Below, piece after piece: positions 51,701-60,793 of a stretch of DNA of 64,000 bases. Made by a program: the position numbers and the translations under genes. Below the pieces are notes generated by a model. It searched no databases. It was not told where the DNA came from and saw only the letters and a list, made by a program, of their open reading frames with translations. The stretch spans positions 18,430 to 82,429 of the forward strand of contig NZ_FMYP01000008.1 in NCBI RefSeq assembly GCF_900096565.1, in the 5' to 3' direction. Position 1 is the first letter of the stretch, and each line of letters starts with the position of its first letter. The stretch comes from Williamwhitmania taraxaci (GTDB lineage Bacteria; Bacteroidota; Bacteroidia; Bacteroidales; Williamwhitmaniaceae).

Positions 51701-51959
51701 CCATAGAAAAGTCAAACGCTGTCGTATTTTTTTCATTCTGAATACTTTGCCAAGTAACGCCATCGTATTCAATTGTGGGACTACCTACACCAAAGTACAT
51801 AACGCCACTGCTGTCTTGTATCGCACCCATCACCTGGGGCGCATTCTTGTATTCCTTTGGCGTATAGTTACGAATGATGGGGAAACCGATTTCTTGTGCG
51901 ATAGAAATCAATGGAAATATTAAAAAAACAAGGATGAGCCTAAAATATCTGGTTTCCAT
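48786..51959 (-). CDS. Reg_prop/Y_Y_Y membrane sensor histidine kinase
   Basis: This 1057-residue protein has a signal peptide (LILVFLIFPLISIAQ). A large periplasmic beta-propeller region follows (about 25-660) with recurrent units such as NNHVRGIAVDNTQNLWIGL and IRGIIEDNTGVVWLGTFRSG. A Y_Y_Y domain (about 690-760; GEGTYTFQVKALNIYN) and one membrane helix (about 765-790) come next. A coiled coil leads to HisKA (FFSIIAHDLRNPFNALL) and HATPase (LLTNAIKFSRKD, DTGVGMN, GTGLGLILCKEF). This is the hybrid two-component system layout of Bacteroidota, but the receiver and AraC domains usually fused at the C-terminus are absent, so an external regulator is needed. None is adjacent. Confidence 0.92.
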   Translation of the reverse strand: METRYFRLILVFLIFPLISIAQEIGFPIIRNYTPKEYKNAPQVMGAIQDSSGVMYFGVGSPTIEYDGVTWQSIQNEKNTTAFDFSMDKNGKIFVAANEEFGYLTKDKEGNTTYQSLTQQIHDTTVKLGTVYSVKLTSKFAYFQTSDAIFQYGFASDDLQIFQADLNGSFSGNFVFQNIYYAQCDNKGLMKIENGVLKPAPQSAFFKNKNIFDIALSYDTTAMLILTRTNGQFLYQPLKDTIPQRNSILHKDFIRNNAISVGSPLGSNCFVLGSLNKGAFLVDKQGTILQQYNESNQLQNNHVRGIAVDNTQNLWIGLSIGISKTEPILDLSYWDKKAGLEDIVESVIRYNGTIYIATHANVYYIGKDNKIYKVQNIPIGINWCLFETKNIKSLLVGTTAGIYEIKGDKAQPIYKGSRTTEIYQSIKNPNRILSTSGDFFISLIYRNGKWIYEGQWSGIKDNIRGIIEDNTGVVWLGTFRSGIIQVTPNFNNITKPQKIKYYDKKDGLVSLKNVLPFRFKNKIIWGSETGLTIYNSQTNRFDPFTEFGEQFCNGSRDVFSLQEMPDGKIWICPLENRNADIGYLQPNQRGGYDWVYAPFRRITDMFLVAFYIEPSGIAWIGGSEGLYRYDMSKDVKNYAQKFNCLIRRITVGTDSLIHIGTISKTEPLKLAYDYNSLKFEFAAPFFDQEEKTLYSYQLIGFDKKWSKWSRQTDKEYTNLGEGTYTFQVKALNIYNVESKTSTFQLTILPPFYYTWWALTLYILLSGLLIFLFIQWRIATLKRQKKYLKLKIREKTALVMQQKEELQVTNEELETINEALTEHRNELEIANATKDKFFSIIAHDLRNPFNALLGISELLVEKIKDRDFESSYKFAQAIHKASSASFELLENLLNWSRSQTGKISFTPEKLDVKDLIDSNIFLMNNSAESKGIHLTSTLSASVIAFADKNMVLTILRNLLTNAIKFSRKDDRIIVEVEETNEGVTIHVSDTGVGMNEETVGKIFKPGEKIKTVGTAKEPGTGLGLILCKEFVHWHHGKIWVESKEDVGSRFSFTLPKKRE

Positions 51960-52479
51960 TTTGCTTGGTCAATTAGAACAACTTTGCGTATTGTTAAAGA
52001 GATATTATGTCTTTTTTATGGATTGTTTCAGGATACTATTCAGGTTCGTCTTCTTTCCTTTTGCATTCCATTAAGCAATAGAATTCTATGCCGGAACTGC
52101 CTTGTTTTCCATCCGTTTTAGGTCTTCGGTGGGCTTTCATGTTCTACCATGTTGCTTAATTTGGCTCCAATTCAAAAGGACCCAATGAGCGTAAGGTAAT
52201 ACTTTCTTCCAAATTATTTTACAGGAAGGGATTAAACTCTTCTTCTACGATTTGTTTGTCGGATGATGGATGGGGAATTTATTTATCTGAATACGACTCT
52301 TGTTTTTGGTTTGAAATTCAACTTGTTTGCCCTCCTTGCTGCGAAAACTTTTTTTCCTGCAATCGATTTAGCTAAGGTGTGCTGCTGTAGAACATTGGTA
52401 GAGCCGTTGCCTCTTACTACCTTAGCCGCCTGAATAAATAGTTTTTTGTAACTTGTTCGAAAATTAATAAAACCGATCT
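51960..52479. other. Intergenic region upstream of sdhCAB
   Basis: No gene is supported. It separates the divergent kinase and sdhC and must hold the sdh promoter, but I find no full TAnnTTTG match close to sdhC. The sequence just before the ATG is A-rich (AAAATTAATAAAACC), typical of Bacteroidota leaders. Confidence 0.4.
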
Positions 52480-53154
52480 ATGGGAAATATCTTTAGCTCG
52501 TCAATCGGGAAAAAACTGGTAATGAGCATTTCCGGTCTATTCTTGATCACATTCTTATCGCTGCATCTCTTCCTTAACTCGCTTTTGCTGGTTAGCGCCG
52601 ATGCTTTCAACATGGCGGCAAACTTTATGAGCACCAATCCGCTCATTCGGATTATGGAGCCGGTACTTGCGTTGGGCTTCATCATTCACATTGTTTACGC
52701 AACGCTGCTTACCTTGAAGAATCAGACTGCACGCCCAATTGGCTATCAAAATGTTGATCAGCGAATGGCTAGTACTTGGTCGAGCCGCAACATGTACGTT
52801 CTAGGTTTTGCGTTACTCTCATTTTTGGTAATGCACATGGCCAACTTCTTTTGGAAGATTAAGTTTGGCACAGTTCCTTCGGTTATGGTCGATGGCATTG
52901 AAATGCACGACACTTACACGCTTGTTACTTCCTTGTTTCTTACCTACAAATGGATAAATGGTGTTTACTTGGCGGGTGCCTTGGCCTTGGGCTTTCACCT
53001 GTCTCACGGTTTTTGGTCGGCTTTCCAAACCATTGGTTGGAACAACACAGTGTGGATGAGTAGGCTTAAGTTTGTTTCCTATTTATTTGCAATTATACTC
53101 GCCGGCGGATACAGTGTAATCAGCCTTTATTTCTGGTTCTTCGCTAGTCTCTAA
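52480..53154 (+). CDS. sdhC: Succinate dehydrogenase/fumarate reductase cytochrome b subunit
   Basis: This 224-residue membrane protein has five hydrophobic helices and belongs to the single-subunit, di-heme (b558 type) anchors of B-type succinate:quinone reductases. Histidines for two hemes are in [30 protein letters not shown] and [12 protein letters not shown]. It passes electrons between the iron-sulfur subunit and menaquinone. It is the first gene of sdhCAB; sdhA follows after 20 bases. No separate sdhD exists, as expected for this type. Confidence 0.93.
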   Translation: MGNIFSSSIGKKLVMSISGLFLITFLSLHLFLNSLLLVSADAFNMAANFMSTNPLIRIMEPVLALGFIIHIVYATLLTLKNQTARPIGYQNVDQRMASTWSSRNMYVLGFALLSFLVMHMANFFWKIKFGTVPSVMVDGIEMHDTYTLVTSLFLTYKWINGVYLAGALALGFHLSHGFWSAFQTIGWNNTVWMSRLKFVSYLFAIILAGGYSVISLYFWFFASL

Positions 53155-53174
53155 ACACTGAAAAACATTTTGCT

Positions 53175-55112
53175 ATGAGCATATTAGATTCTAAGATTCC
53201 CGCAGGACCTTTGGCCGAGAAGTGGTCTCAGCATAAGGCCTCCATAAATGTGGTAAGTCCTGCCAATAAGAGAAAACTCGATATTATTGTGGTTGGAACC
53301 GGTTTGGCCGGTGCTTCGGCTGCAGCCTCCTTGGCCGAACTGGGCTACAATGTAAAGACCTTCTGCATTCAAGATAGCCCACGCCGCGCTCACTCCATTG
53401 CCGCACAGGGTGGTATCAATGCCGCAAAGAACTATCAAAACGATAACGACAGTATTTACCGTCTGTTCTACGATACAATTAAGGGTGGCGATTACCGCTC
53501 ACGCGAAGCCAACGTTTACCGTTTGGCTGAGGTTAGTGGTGCTATCATCGACCAGTGCGTGGCCCAAGGGGTTCCCTTTGCCCGCGAATACGGTGGATTG
53601 CTCGACAATCGCTCCTTTGGTGGTGTGCTTGTTAGCCGTACCTTTTATGCACGTGGACAAACCGGACAGCAGCTGCTGTTGGGTGCATACGCAGCCCTTA
53701 ACCGCAACATCGGCCTTGGCCGTGTAGAGAGTTTTGTGCGCCGCGAGTTGGTCGACGTTGTTACTATCGACGGTAAGGCACGCGGAATAATTGTCCGCAA
53801 CCTAGTTACCGGCGAAACGGAGCGCCATGCTGCTCATGCAGTTGTGCTTGCCACCGGCGGTTACGGCAACGTGTTCTTTCTCTCCACCAACGCTATGAAC
53901 TCTAATGGATCGGCCGCTTGGGTTGCTCACCGCAAGGGCGCTATGTTTGCAAACCCTTGTATGGTGCAAATTCACCCTACCTGCATTCCCGTTCACGGTG
54001 ACCAGCAGAGCAAGCTTACGCTTATGAGCGAAAGTTTACGCAACGATGGCCGTATTTGGGTTCCAAAAAAGATGGAGGATGTTGAAAAACTTCGCAAGAA
54101 GGAGATAAAGCCTATCGATATTGCTGAAGCTGATCGCGATTACTATCTCGAACGCCGCTACCCCGCATACGGAAACCTTGTTCCCCGCGACGTGGCTTCA
54201 CGCGCAGGTAAGGAGCGTTGCGATGCCGGCTTTGGCGTAAACCAAACTGGTTTGGCCGTTTTCCTTGACTTTGCCGATGCCATCAAGCGTCTTGGCAAAC
54301 ATGTGATTGAGGAACGCTACGGTAACCTGTTCCAGATGTATGAGAAGATCTCCGATGAGAATCCATACGAAACGCCAATGATGATTTACCCTGCCATTCA
54401 CTACACTATGGGTGGGCTTTGGGTGGACTATAACCTCATGACCAACATTCCTGGCCTATTTGCCCTTGGCGAGTGCAACTTTAGCGACCACGGTGCAAAC
54501 CGCCTAGGTGCTTCGGCGCTTATGCAGGGCTTAGCCGATGGTTACTTCGTTATTCCTTACACCATTGGCGATTACCTTGCCAACGAAATTAGAACGCCAA
54601 AGGTAAGCACCGATCACCCCGAATTCGAAAAGGCCGAAAAGAAGGTTGCTGATATTCATGCAAAACTTCTCGCCATTAAGGGCAAGCGCACGGTTGACGA
54701 TTTCCACAAGGAACTCGGAAAAATCATGTGGGATTATGTGGGTATGGGTCGTAATGAGGAAGGACTAAAGAAGGCCATCACCATGATTAAAGCCTTAAAA
54801 GTTGAATTCTGGAAGAATGTTCTCGTGCCTGGTGAGGCTAACAGCCTAAACCAAGAGCTGGAGAAAGCTATTCGCTTGGTGGACTATTTCGAATTGGGCG
54901 AATTGATGGCTCACGACGCACTCGACCGTCGGGAATCTTGCGGTGGTCACTTCCGCGAGGAGAGCCAAACGGAAGAAGGCGATACTAAGCGCGACGATGC
55001 CAACTTCACCTATGTTTCGGCTTGGGAATACAAAGAGAATGCTGAACCTGTAATGCACAAGGAAGAGCTCGTTTTTGAAAACGTGCACCTTATCCAGCGC
55101 AGCTACAAGTAG
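53175..55112 (+). CDS. sdhA: Succinate dehydrogenase/fumarate reductase flavoprotein subunit
   Basis: This 645-residue catalytic subunit has the FAD dinucleotide fold [19 protein letters not shown] and the flavinylated His in [15 protein letters not shown]. Substrate residues lie in QIHPTCIP and in MGGLWVDYN, and the second FAD motif is [20 protein letters not shown]. The C-terminal segment with [17 protein letters not shown] is typical of the B-type enzymes. It interconverts succinate and fumarate on the cytoplasmic face of the membrane. The gene is flanked by sdhC and sdhB with short gaps, forming one operon. Codon use looks strongly biased (CGC, AAG, TTCs), consistent with high expression. 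Confidence 0.96.
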   Translation: MSILDSKIPAGPLAEKWSQHKASINVVSPANKRKLDIIVVGTGLAGASAAASLAELGYNVKTFCIQDSPRRAHSIAAQGGINAAKNYQNDNDSIYRLFYDTIKGGDYRSREANVYRLAEVSGAIIDQCVAQGVPFAREYGGLLDNRSFGGVLVSRTFYARGQTGQQLLLGAYAALNRNIGLGRVESFVRRELVDVVTIDGKARGIIVRNLVTGETERHAAHAVVLATGGYGNVFFLSTNAMNSNGSAAWVAHRKGAMFANPCMVQIHPTCIPVHGDQQSKLTLMSESLRNDGRIWVPKKMEDVEKLRKKEIKPIDIAEADRDYYLERRYPAYGNLVPRDVASRAGKERCDAGFGVNQTGLAVFLDFADAIKRLGKHVIEERYGNLFQMYEKISDENPYETPMMIYPAIHYTMGGLWVDYNLMTNIPGLFALGECNFSDHGANRLGASALMQGLADGYFVIPYTIGDYLANEIRTPKVSTDHPEFEKAEKKVADIHAKLLAIKGKRTVDDFHKELGKIMWDYVGMGRNEEGLKKAITMIKALKVEFWKNVLVPGEANSLNQELEKAIRLVDYFELGELMAHDALDRRESCGGHFREESQTEEGDTKRDDANFTYVSAWEYKENAEPVMHKEELVFENVHLIQRSYK

Positions 55113-55152
55113 GTCGGTAACTTCAATTGTTGGTTTAATAAAATTAAAGGCT

Positions 55153-55896
55153 ATGAAATTTACACTTAAGATATGGCGTCAGAAAGATGCCAAAACCAAG
55201 GGGAAGTTTGAGACCTACGGCATCGAGAATGTCTCGCCCGATACTTCATTCCTTGAGATGCTCGATATCTTTAACAACGAGCAAATTCTTTCCGGAAACG
55301 AGCCGGTTGCCTTCGATCACGATTGCCGCGAGGGTATTTGCGGTATGTGCTCCATGCACATCAACGGTCGTGCGCATGGTCCAGACGATGATATCACTAC
55401 CTGCCAGCTACACATGCGCAAGTTTAAGGATGGCGAAACCATCTCTATTGAGCCTTGGCGTAGTGCTGCCTTTCCAGTAATAAAGGACCTTATTGTGGAC
55501 CGTGGTGCCTTCGATAAGGTTCTGCAGGCGGGAGGTTACATTTCGGTGAATACCGGTGGAATACCCGATGCTAACGCAATTCCTATTGCTAAGGAAGATG
55601 CCGACGAATCAATGGATGCTGCTTCGTGTATTGGATGTGGTGCTTGTGTTGCTACCTGCAAAAACGGCTCGGCCATGCTCTTTGTGGCTGCACGTGTATC
55701 GTCGCTCGCTATGCTGCCTCAGGGTAAGATTGAGGCAATTCGCCGCGCAAAAGCTATGGTTGCCAAAATGGACGAGCTTGGCTTTGGCGCATGCTCCAAC
55801 ACTGGTGCCTGCGAAGTTGAGTGCCCTAAGGGAATAAGCATTGCCCACATCGCCCGCCTAAACCGCGAGTTTTTGGTAGCTAAGATTAAGGAATAA
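55153..55896 (+). CDS. sdhB: Succinate dehydrogenase/fumarate reductase iron-sulfur subunit
   Basis: The ATG at 55153 ([12 protein letters not shown]) gives 247 residues; the open frame extends further back into sdhA but without a credible start. The plant-type [2Fe-2S] cluster is bound by CREGICGMC with a later Cys in TTCQLHM. The two ferredoxin-like motifs [11 protein letters not shown] and [14 protein letters not shown] bind the [4Fe-4S] and [3Fe-4S] clusters. It carries electrons from the flavin to the di-heme anchor. It is the last gene of the operon, followed by a terminator at 55918-55951. Confidence 0.96.
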   Translation: MKFTLKIWRQKDAKTKGKFETYGIENVSPDTSFLEMLDIFNNEQILSGNEPVAFDHDCREGICGMCSMHINGRAHGPDDDITTCQLHMRKFKDGETISIEPWRSAAFPVIKDLIVDRGAFDKVLQAGGYISVNTGGIPDANAIPIAKEDADESMDAASCIGCGACVATCKNGSAMLFVAARVSSLAMLPQGKIEAIRRAKAMVAKMDELGFGACSNTGACEVECPKGISIAHIARLNREFLVAKIKE

Positions 55897-55917
55897 CTGT
55901 AGTTTTTTCAGTATATA

Positions 55918-55951
55918 AATCCCCGAAGGAGAAATCTTTCGGGGATTTTTG
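55918..55951 (+). terminator. Terminator of sdhCAB
   Basis: AATCCCCGAA/TTCGGGGATT is a 10-bp stem, with further partial pairing inside the loop, followed by TTTTTG. Confidence 0.88.
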
Positions 55952-56063
55952 TTGGGTGCTGGTGTTCTCTTTATTTCACGATAGTATCAATGACGTTTAG
56001 CGCATTTTAAAACATTGCGCCACCACATGTGTTGGTAAATAGAATATAATCGAACACAATAGA

Positions 56064-57356
56064 ATGGAAACTGCATTGAATGTTCCGGACAATGGAATGA
56101 AGCGAATTGTGATTGTTGGGTGTGGATTTGCTGGTCTTGAGTTGGCCAAGAAGCTAAAAAAATCAAACTATCAGGTAGTGCTTATTGATAAGAATAGCTA
56201 TCACCAGTTTCAACCGTTATTCTATCAGGTGGCTACAGCAGGGCTGGAGCCGCGAGATATTGCATTCCCTATACGCAAAATATTCCAAAACCAGACCAAC
56301 GTCTATATTCGAATTACTGAGGTTATTGGGGTAGACTCCAGCACAAAAATGATTGAAACGGCTATTGGGTTTATAAACTACGATTACCTTGTTTTGGCCA
56401 ACGGTGCCACTACCTCTTTTTTTGGCATGGCCAGCGTTGAACAAAATGCTATTCCCATGAAGAGTGTTCAGGAAGCGTTGGTTTTGCTTAATAATTTGCT
56501 TCACAACTATGAGGAGGCCCTTCTGAAAAAAGATGTTGCCGAACAAGATGCTCTGATGAATGTGGTGGTGGTGGGCGGTGGCCCAACTGGTGTTGAGTTG
56601 TCGGGTGCTTTGGCCGAAATGAAACGATACGTTTTCCCCAAGGATTATCCGGAACTGGACTGTTCACGCATTCGCATTATTTTAGTGGAGGCCTCGCCTA
56701 GAGTGCTGAATGGAATGTCGGAGTTTGCCTCAGAAAAGGCACATCGGTTTTTAAGCAAGTTGGGTGTTGAGGTGCTTACCAATACCCAAGTGATGGGATA
56801 TGATGGAGATAAGGTTGATTTTAAAAACGAAGAGTTTATTGCTACTAAGACGCTGGTTTGGGCTGCTGGCATTGCTGCCAATGTAGTTCCCGGTCTTCGT
56901 GCCGACTCCTACACCAGAGGGCGACGCCTATCGGTTAATGGAATAAACCAAGTTGAGGGTTACGATGGTGTTTTTGCTGTTGGCGATGCGGCCTTTATGG
57001 TTGAAGAAGAAAAGTGGCCCAACGGCCACCCTCAGGTAGCACAAGTGGCCATCCAGCAGGCGAAGAATTTGGCGAAGAACTTTGTTCGTATGGACGAAGG
57101 TAAGCTAACCAAACCCTTCAAATACGTGAACTTGGGTACCATGGCTACCATTGGACGAAATAAGGCTGTGGTCGACCTATCGTTTATTAAGTTTAAGGGT
57201 TTGTTTGCTTGGATGATTTGGATGTTTATACACCTGCGGTCAATCTTTGGCGTTAAAAATAAAATTCTGGTGTTTATCAATTGGGTATGGAGCTATATCA
57301 CCTATGATCAGTCGCTGCGACTTACCTTTTTGCCCAAAGGATTTCGGTTTAAATAA
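56064..57356 (+). CDS. ndh: Type II NADH:quinone oxidoreductase
   Basis: This 430-residue flavoprotein has two dinucleotide folds: FAD site IVIVGCGFAGLELAKKL (15-31) and NADH site VVVVGGGPTGVELSGAL. HQFQPLFYQVATAGLEP is diagnostic for NDH-2. The FAD-contacting GVFAVGDAAFM and the quinone-side AQVAIQQAKNLAKN follow. The C-terminal region contains hydrophobic and amphipathic helices (GLFAWMIWMFIHL) for membrane attachment. It oxidises NADH to reduce quinone without proton pumping and so joins the adjacent succinate dehydrogenase in feeding the quinone pool. It has its own transcription unit after the sdh terminator. Confidence 0.92.
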   Translation: METALNVPDNGMKRIVIVGCGFAGLELAKKLKKSNYQVVLIDKNSYHQFQPLFYQVATAGLEPRDIAFPIRKIFQNQTNVYIRITEVIGVDSSTKMIETAIGFINYDYLVLANGATTSFFGMASVEQNAIPMKSVQEALVLLNNLLHNYEEALLKKDVAEQDALMNVVVVGGGPTGVELSGALAEMKRYVFPKDYPELDCSRIRIILVEASPRVLNGMSEFASEKAHRFLSKLGVEVLTNTQVMGYDGDKVDFKNEEFIATKTLVWAAGIAANVVPGLRADSYTRGRRLSVNGINQVEGYDGVFAVGDAAFMVEEEKWPNGHPQVAQVAIQQAKNLAKNFVRMDEGKLTKPFKYVNLGTMATIGRNKAVVDLSFIKFKGLFAWMIWMFIHLRSIFGVKNKILVFINWVWSYITYDQSLRLTFLPKGFRFK

Positions 57357-57889
57357 TTACAATAGTGGCATGAATCACCAGAAAAGTGTCTGGAGGTGGC
57401 GCAAAATTGCTCAACCTATTTTACTCCATATTGGTGTGCCGTCAAATTGTTAATTTTCTTTGCAATGCACAAACGTGCTACTCCACTTGCTTGCCCGACA
57501 GGGTGATTATTGAAGATGTAAATACTTTCCTCGAGCGGATAAAAATGCTGCGAAGTGATCATGTTTGTTTCGAGGCATCACCACGTCGGCGTCCACATCT
57601 TGCGTCGAGTGTGTTGCTATTGCATCCTGTTCCGGTGATTCTTTAGTTTAGGTTGCTTATTCTGGTAAATGTTCTCTAAGATTAACTAAAGATTGTTGTT
57701 TTGTCTCACAGTATGTTAGATTGCGAATGGGGCAGGAAAACGTTTTTAATGAAGAGATTCTCAATCTCATCGTGTCAAAATGCAGTGATTTCGAAAATGA
57801 CGAATTGTAGTTGATAATCCTTCCCATTTCGTGAAATTAGCAAAATTTGACAGCTTAACATTCTTAACAGGTTTTTAATTATTTCCGTT
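57357..57889. other. Intergenic region between ndh and the methyltransferase gene
   Basis: An 86-codon open frame (57386-57646) looks accidental: it has scattered Cys/Arg/Pro composition and no promoter box of the type seen elsewhere. I see no RNA gene or strong terminator. Confidence 0.4.
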
Positions 57890-57897
57890 TACCTTTG
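57890..57897 (+). promoter_or_regulatory. -7 box (TACCTTTG) for the DNA methyltransferase gene
   Basis: It matches TAnnTTTG and is 16 bases before the ATG at 57914, implying a leader of about 10 bases. Confidence 0.5.
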
Positions 57898-57913
57898 CGC
57901 CACAAGTAGAAAA

Positions 57914-59077
57914 ATGGAGAAATTCAAGTTTATCGACCTTTTTGCTGGTATTGGCGGTTTTCATGTGGCCATGGAAAAGTTAGGTGGTGAGTGCGTGTTT
58001 GCCTCTGAGATAAACAAGTTCTCCATTGCAACCTATCAGGAAAACTATGGGATGGATGCAGGCTTCGACATCTGTCAGGTTGCTGAGGAGGAGATTCCGG
58101 CCCACGATGTGCTATGCGGTGGCTTTCCCTGTCAAGCCTTTTCGAAGGCGGGCAAGCAAGCTGGTTTTGTCGATACTAGGGGAACCCTTTTCTTCGAAAT
58201 TGAGCGCATCCTTAAATTTCATCGACCAAAGTATATTGTGTTGGAGAACGTGCGCAATCTTGTTTCGCACGATGGTGGTAACACTTGGCGCGTAATTTCT
58301 GCTAAACTGAAGGAGTTGGGCTACCTTATTACCGAATCGCCCATTATTATGAGTCCTCACCAGTTAGGCATTCCACAGCTGCGCGAACGAGTTTATATTC
58401 TCGGGATCCTAAAGGAACACACCTTGCTCGATACGCTAATTATTGATATTCCAACGCCGGTTAAGCATAAAACCAATGCAAAAAAAATGCTCGATGGCAA
58501 GGGTGGCGACGAATATCGAATTTCCGATTATGAGGAGATGGTGCTCGATGCGTGGGATGATTTTATGCAAGGAATAGACAAAAAGGTAATTGGATTTCCT
58601 GTTTGGTCGGAAGAATTTAGGGCCACCTACGACTATTCCAAATTGCCCTTGTGGAAGCAGGGGTTTATTGCAAAGAATAGGGAACTTTATCAGCGCAATA
58701 AACCTTTTCTCGATGGATGGTTCAAGAAGCATGACAACCTTGAAAAGTTTGTTCCAACGCATACCAAATTTGAGTGGCAAGCGGGTGACTCAATTAAGAG
58801 CTTGTGGGAAGGGATTATCCAGTTTCGTCCCTCCGGAATACGTGTGAAGCGTCCCACTGAATTTCCTGCGCTAGTGGCCATGGTTCATATACCAATTATT
58901 GGCTGGGAGAAGCGCCGCCTAACTCCACGTGAAGCTGCAAATCTTCAGAGTTTCCCCAAAAATTTTAAGATAAACTCCAACCCGCAACAGGCCTACAAAC
59001 AGTTTGGCAACTCGGTAAATGTGGAGGTGGTGAAATTTCTTGCTGATCAACTGTTTCAGTTGGGGAAAAACACGTAA
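57914..59077 (+). CDS. DNA (cytosine-5-)-methyltransferase
   Basis: This 387-residue enzyme has all main C5-methyltransferase motifs: I FIDLFAGIGGFHVAME, IV GGFPCQAFSKAG with catalytic Cys 73, VI VLENVRNL, VIII QLGIPQLRERVYILG, IX RRLTPREAANLQSFP and X QFGNSVNVEVV. The region between VIII and IX (about 165-325) is the target recognition domain and does not tell the site by eye. No restriction endonuclease or Vsr gene is next to it, so it appears solitary and may act in regulation or protection against foreign enzymes. It is separated by 94 bases from the esterase gene. Confidence 0.94.
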   Translation: MEKFKFIDLFAGIGGFHVAMEKLGGECVFASEINKFSIATYQENYGMDAGFDICQVAEEEIPAHDVLCGGFPCQAFSKAGKQAGFVDTRGTLFFEIERILKFHRPKYIVLENVRNLVSHDGGNTWRVISAKLKELGYLITESPIIMSPHQLGIPQLRERVYILGILKEHTLLDTLIIDIPTPVKHKTNAKKMLDGKGGDEYRISDYEEMVLDAWDDFMQGIDKKVIGFPVWSEEFRATYDYSKLPLWKQGFIAKNRELYQRNKPFLDGWFKKHDNLEKFVPTHTKFEWQAGDSIKSLWEGIIQFRPSGIRVKRPTEFPALVAMVHIPIIGWEKRRLTPREAANLQSFPKNFKINSNPQQAYKQFGNSVNVEVVKFLADQLFQLGKNT

Positions 59078-59171
59078 TATATCTTGTCCGCTTGCGAAAT
59101 ATCCATTTTTCTTACGAGATTTGGTGGATTGTTATACCTTTACTTGAGATTAATCTGTTCCAAGCTTTACA

Positions 59172-60350
59172 ATGAGATACACATTACTAAGTCTATTCCT
59201 TATTGCTTGTTTGTCGGTGCAGGGATGTAAAAAGCAAAATATCAACCAACCCATTGTTCCTCCTATTCTAAAAAGTGTTAGCTGGAGTGAGGTTGGTGCT
59301 TCAGGCGCGGCTCTTACAGTAGTTGAGAAGGATATTCCTAGTTTTCAATCTACTAATCTGGGAAACTCTCGTACGCTGCGGATTCTTCTGCCCGAATATT
59401 ACTACTCCGATTCAGTTTTCATAAAGGTTACTGTTGAACTCGAAACGGAGACTACCAACCCCACTAGGTTTTATTACGCTTTAAATGGACAGCCGTTTAT
59501 CCTGCTGCCCGAGAATCGAGTCATTCGTGTTCGCAATGGTCAGAATACGCTTAGGGTATATGCTGTTAACAGTATTCAAGAAAAAAGCGAAGTTATCGTC
59601 CTTTCGGATATTGTGGTAAATTTGAGTTATAAGGTGCTGTATGTTAACGATGGGCAGGATATTTCGGCTCTAAACTTCAAAAATACATTGGCTAATCTAT
59701 ATGCCAGCAGATCAATAGAAAAAATTATTGTTGTGGGAATTGATGCTTCCGCGAATAGGCTGAACGAGTATGGCACCATTGATTTGGATGGGAACTCTGT
59801 GGTGTGTTTCTCTTCGGCAGGCCAAATTGGCAATAGGGCAAAGGAATACACCGCTTTTCTTACCGAAGAGGTTATGCCGTTTATAAACCAAAATTTCCGA
59901 GTGGCAACCGGTGCCGAGAATACCGCAATCATAGGCTCCTCGCTGGGCGGACTGTCCGCTTTCAATATTGCTTGGATGAAACCTAGCCTGTTTGGCCGTG
60001 TGGGTGCGTTTTCAGGTTCATTCTGGTGGCGAGGGAAAACAGGGGATAATCCTACCGGACAGCAAATCAATGAGGCTAGAATTATGCAATACTTGGTGCG
60101 ATCAAGCACCAAAAGAGATGGAATGAAATTTTGGTTTGAAGTGGGAACAAATGATGAAACCAGCGATAGGGATGGCGATGGAATAATTGATGCCATTGAC
60201 GATACTCGGGATTTGATGCTCGAATTGACACACTTGGGCTACACCGAGATGGACGACTGTGCTTATGTTCTGGTAGCAGGAGGAGAGCATAACCAAACCA
60301 CCTGGTCGCAAGTTTTGGATGATTTTTTAATTTGGTGTTATGGGAAGTAG
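59172..60350 (+). CDS. Exported esterase of the PF00756 (esterase D-like) family with a calcium-loop motif
   Basis: This 392-residue product has a signal sequence, and Cys 19 in SVQGCKKQN is a plausible lipid anchor. Residues about 25-145 form a beta-sandwich. The catalytic alpha/beta domain has GTIDLDGNSVV and the nucleophile elbow GSSLGG with Ser 257. A late Asp and a final His in GGEHNQTTW complete the triad. Near residues 332-343 it contains DRDGDGIIDAID, an EF-hand/thrombospondin-like calcium loop inserted before the last helix. Related enzymes hydrolyse feruloyl, siderophore or acyl esters; the substrate is unknown. Its end overlaps the next gene by 11 bases. Confidence 0.82.
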   Translation: MRYTLLSLFLIACLSVQGCKKQNINQPIVPPILKSVSWSEVGASGAALTVVEKDIPSFQSTNLGNSRTLRILLPEYYYSDSVFIKVTVELETETTNPTRFYYALNGQPFILLPENRVIRVRNGQNTLRVYAVNSIQEKSEVIVLSDIVVNLSYKVLYVNDGQDISALNFKNTLANLYASRSIEKIIVVGIDASANRLNEYGTIDLDGNSVVCFSSAGQIGNRAKEYTAFLTEEVMPFINQNFRVATGAENTAIIGSSLGGLSAFNIAWMKPSLFGRVGAFSGSFWWRGKTGDNPTGQQINEARIMQYLVRSSTKRDGMKFWFEVGTNDETSDRDGDGIIDAIDDTRDLMLELTHLGYTEMDDCAYVLVAGGEHNQTTWSQVLDDFLIWCYGK

Positions 60351-60756
60351 TAAAGCAAAAAATGAAACGGTTTTTGTTACCACGTTTTACAATAATATTG
60401 AGGCGAACATTGTTAAGGGTCGGCTTGAAAGTGAAGGTGTATCGTGCTTTCTGACGAATGAAAACTTTTCGACTTTAATGCCACACCTAAACTATCTTGC
60501 GGGTGGTGGAACGCATCTGTTTGTTTTGCAAAGCGATTTTCAGTTAGCTGCGTCAATTCTTAATGAGATTGAAACCCCAAACAAGGTTGCAGACAGGGTG
60601 GTTTGTCCACAATGCCAATCGTTAGATGTGACGCTAGGATTGGGGAAGTCGAAGTTTAAAAAGTTGACAATAATCCTTCTCTCTGCAATATTTGGGATGC
60701 AATTCAGCAATATAAAACTAAGCTATAACTGTAGAAATTGCAAGAATGAGTTTTAG
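60340..60756 (+). CDS. DUF2007-domain protein with C-terminal membrane segment and Cys ribbon
   Basis: This 138-residue protein starts inside the end of the esterase gene (11-base overlap), so translation is coupled. Residues about 8-80 fit the DUF2007 signal-transducing domain (TTFYNNIEANIVKGRLESEG, LFVLQSDFQLAASIL). A zinc-ribbon-like pair of CxxC motifs (VVCPQCQS and YNCRNCKNEF) encloses a short hydrophobic stretch (LTIILLSAIFGM). DUF2007 resembles the PII/ACT-like ferredoxin fold, but its role is not established. It may regulate or accompany the esterase. Confidence 0.75.
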   Translation: MGSSKAKNETVFVTTFYNNIEANIVKGRLESEGVSCFLTNENFSTLMPHLNYLAGGGTHLFVLQSDFQLAASILNEIETPNKVADRVVCPQCQSLDVTLGLGKSKFKKLTIILLSAIFGMQFSNIKLSYNCRNCKNEF

Positions 60757-60793
60757 CAATATTGCAGATGGAATATTTAACTAAATAATAGAA

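Noticed and set aside
57386..57646. 86-codon open frame between ndh and the methyltransferase
   Set aside because: Irregular Cys/Arg/Pro-rich composition with no motif; looks accidental.
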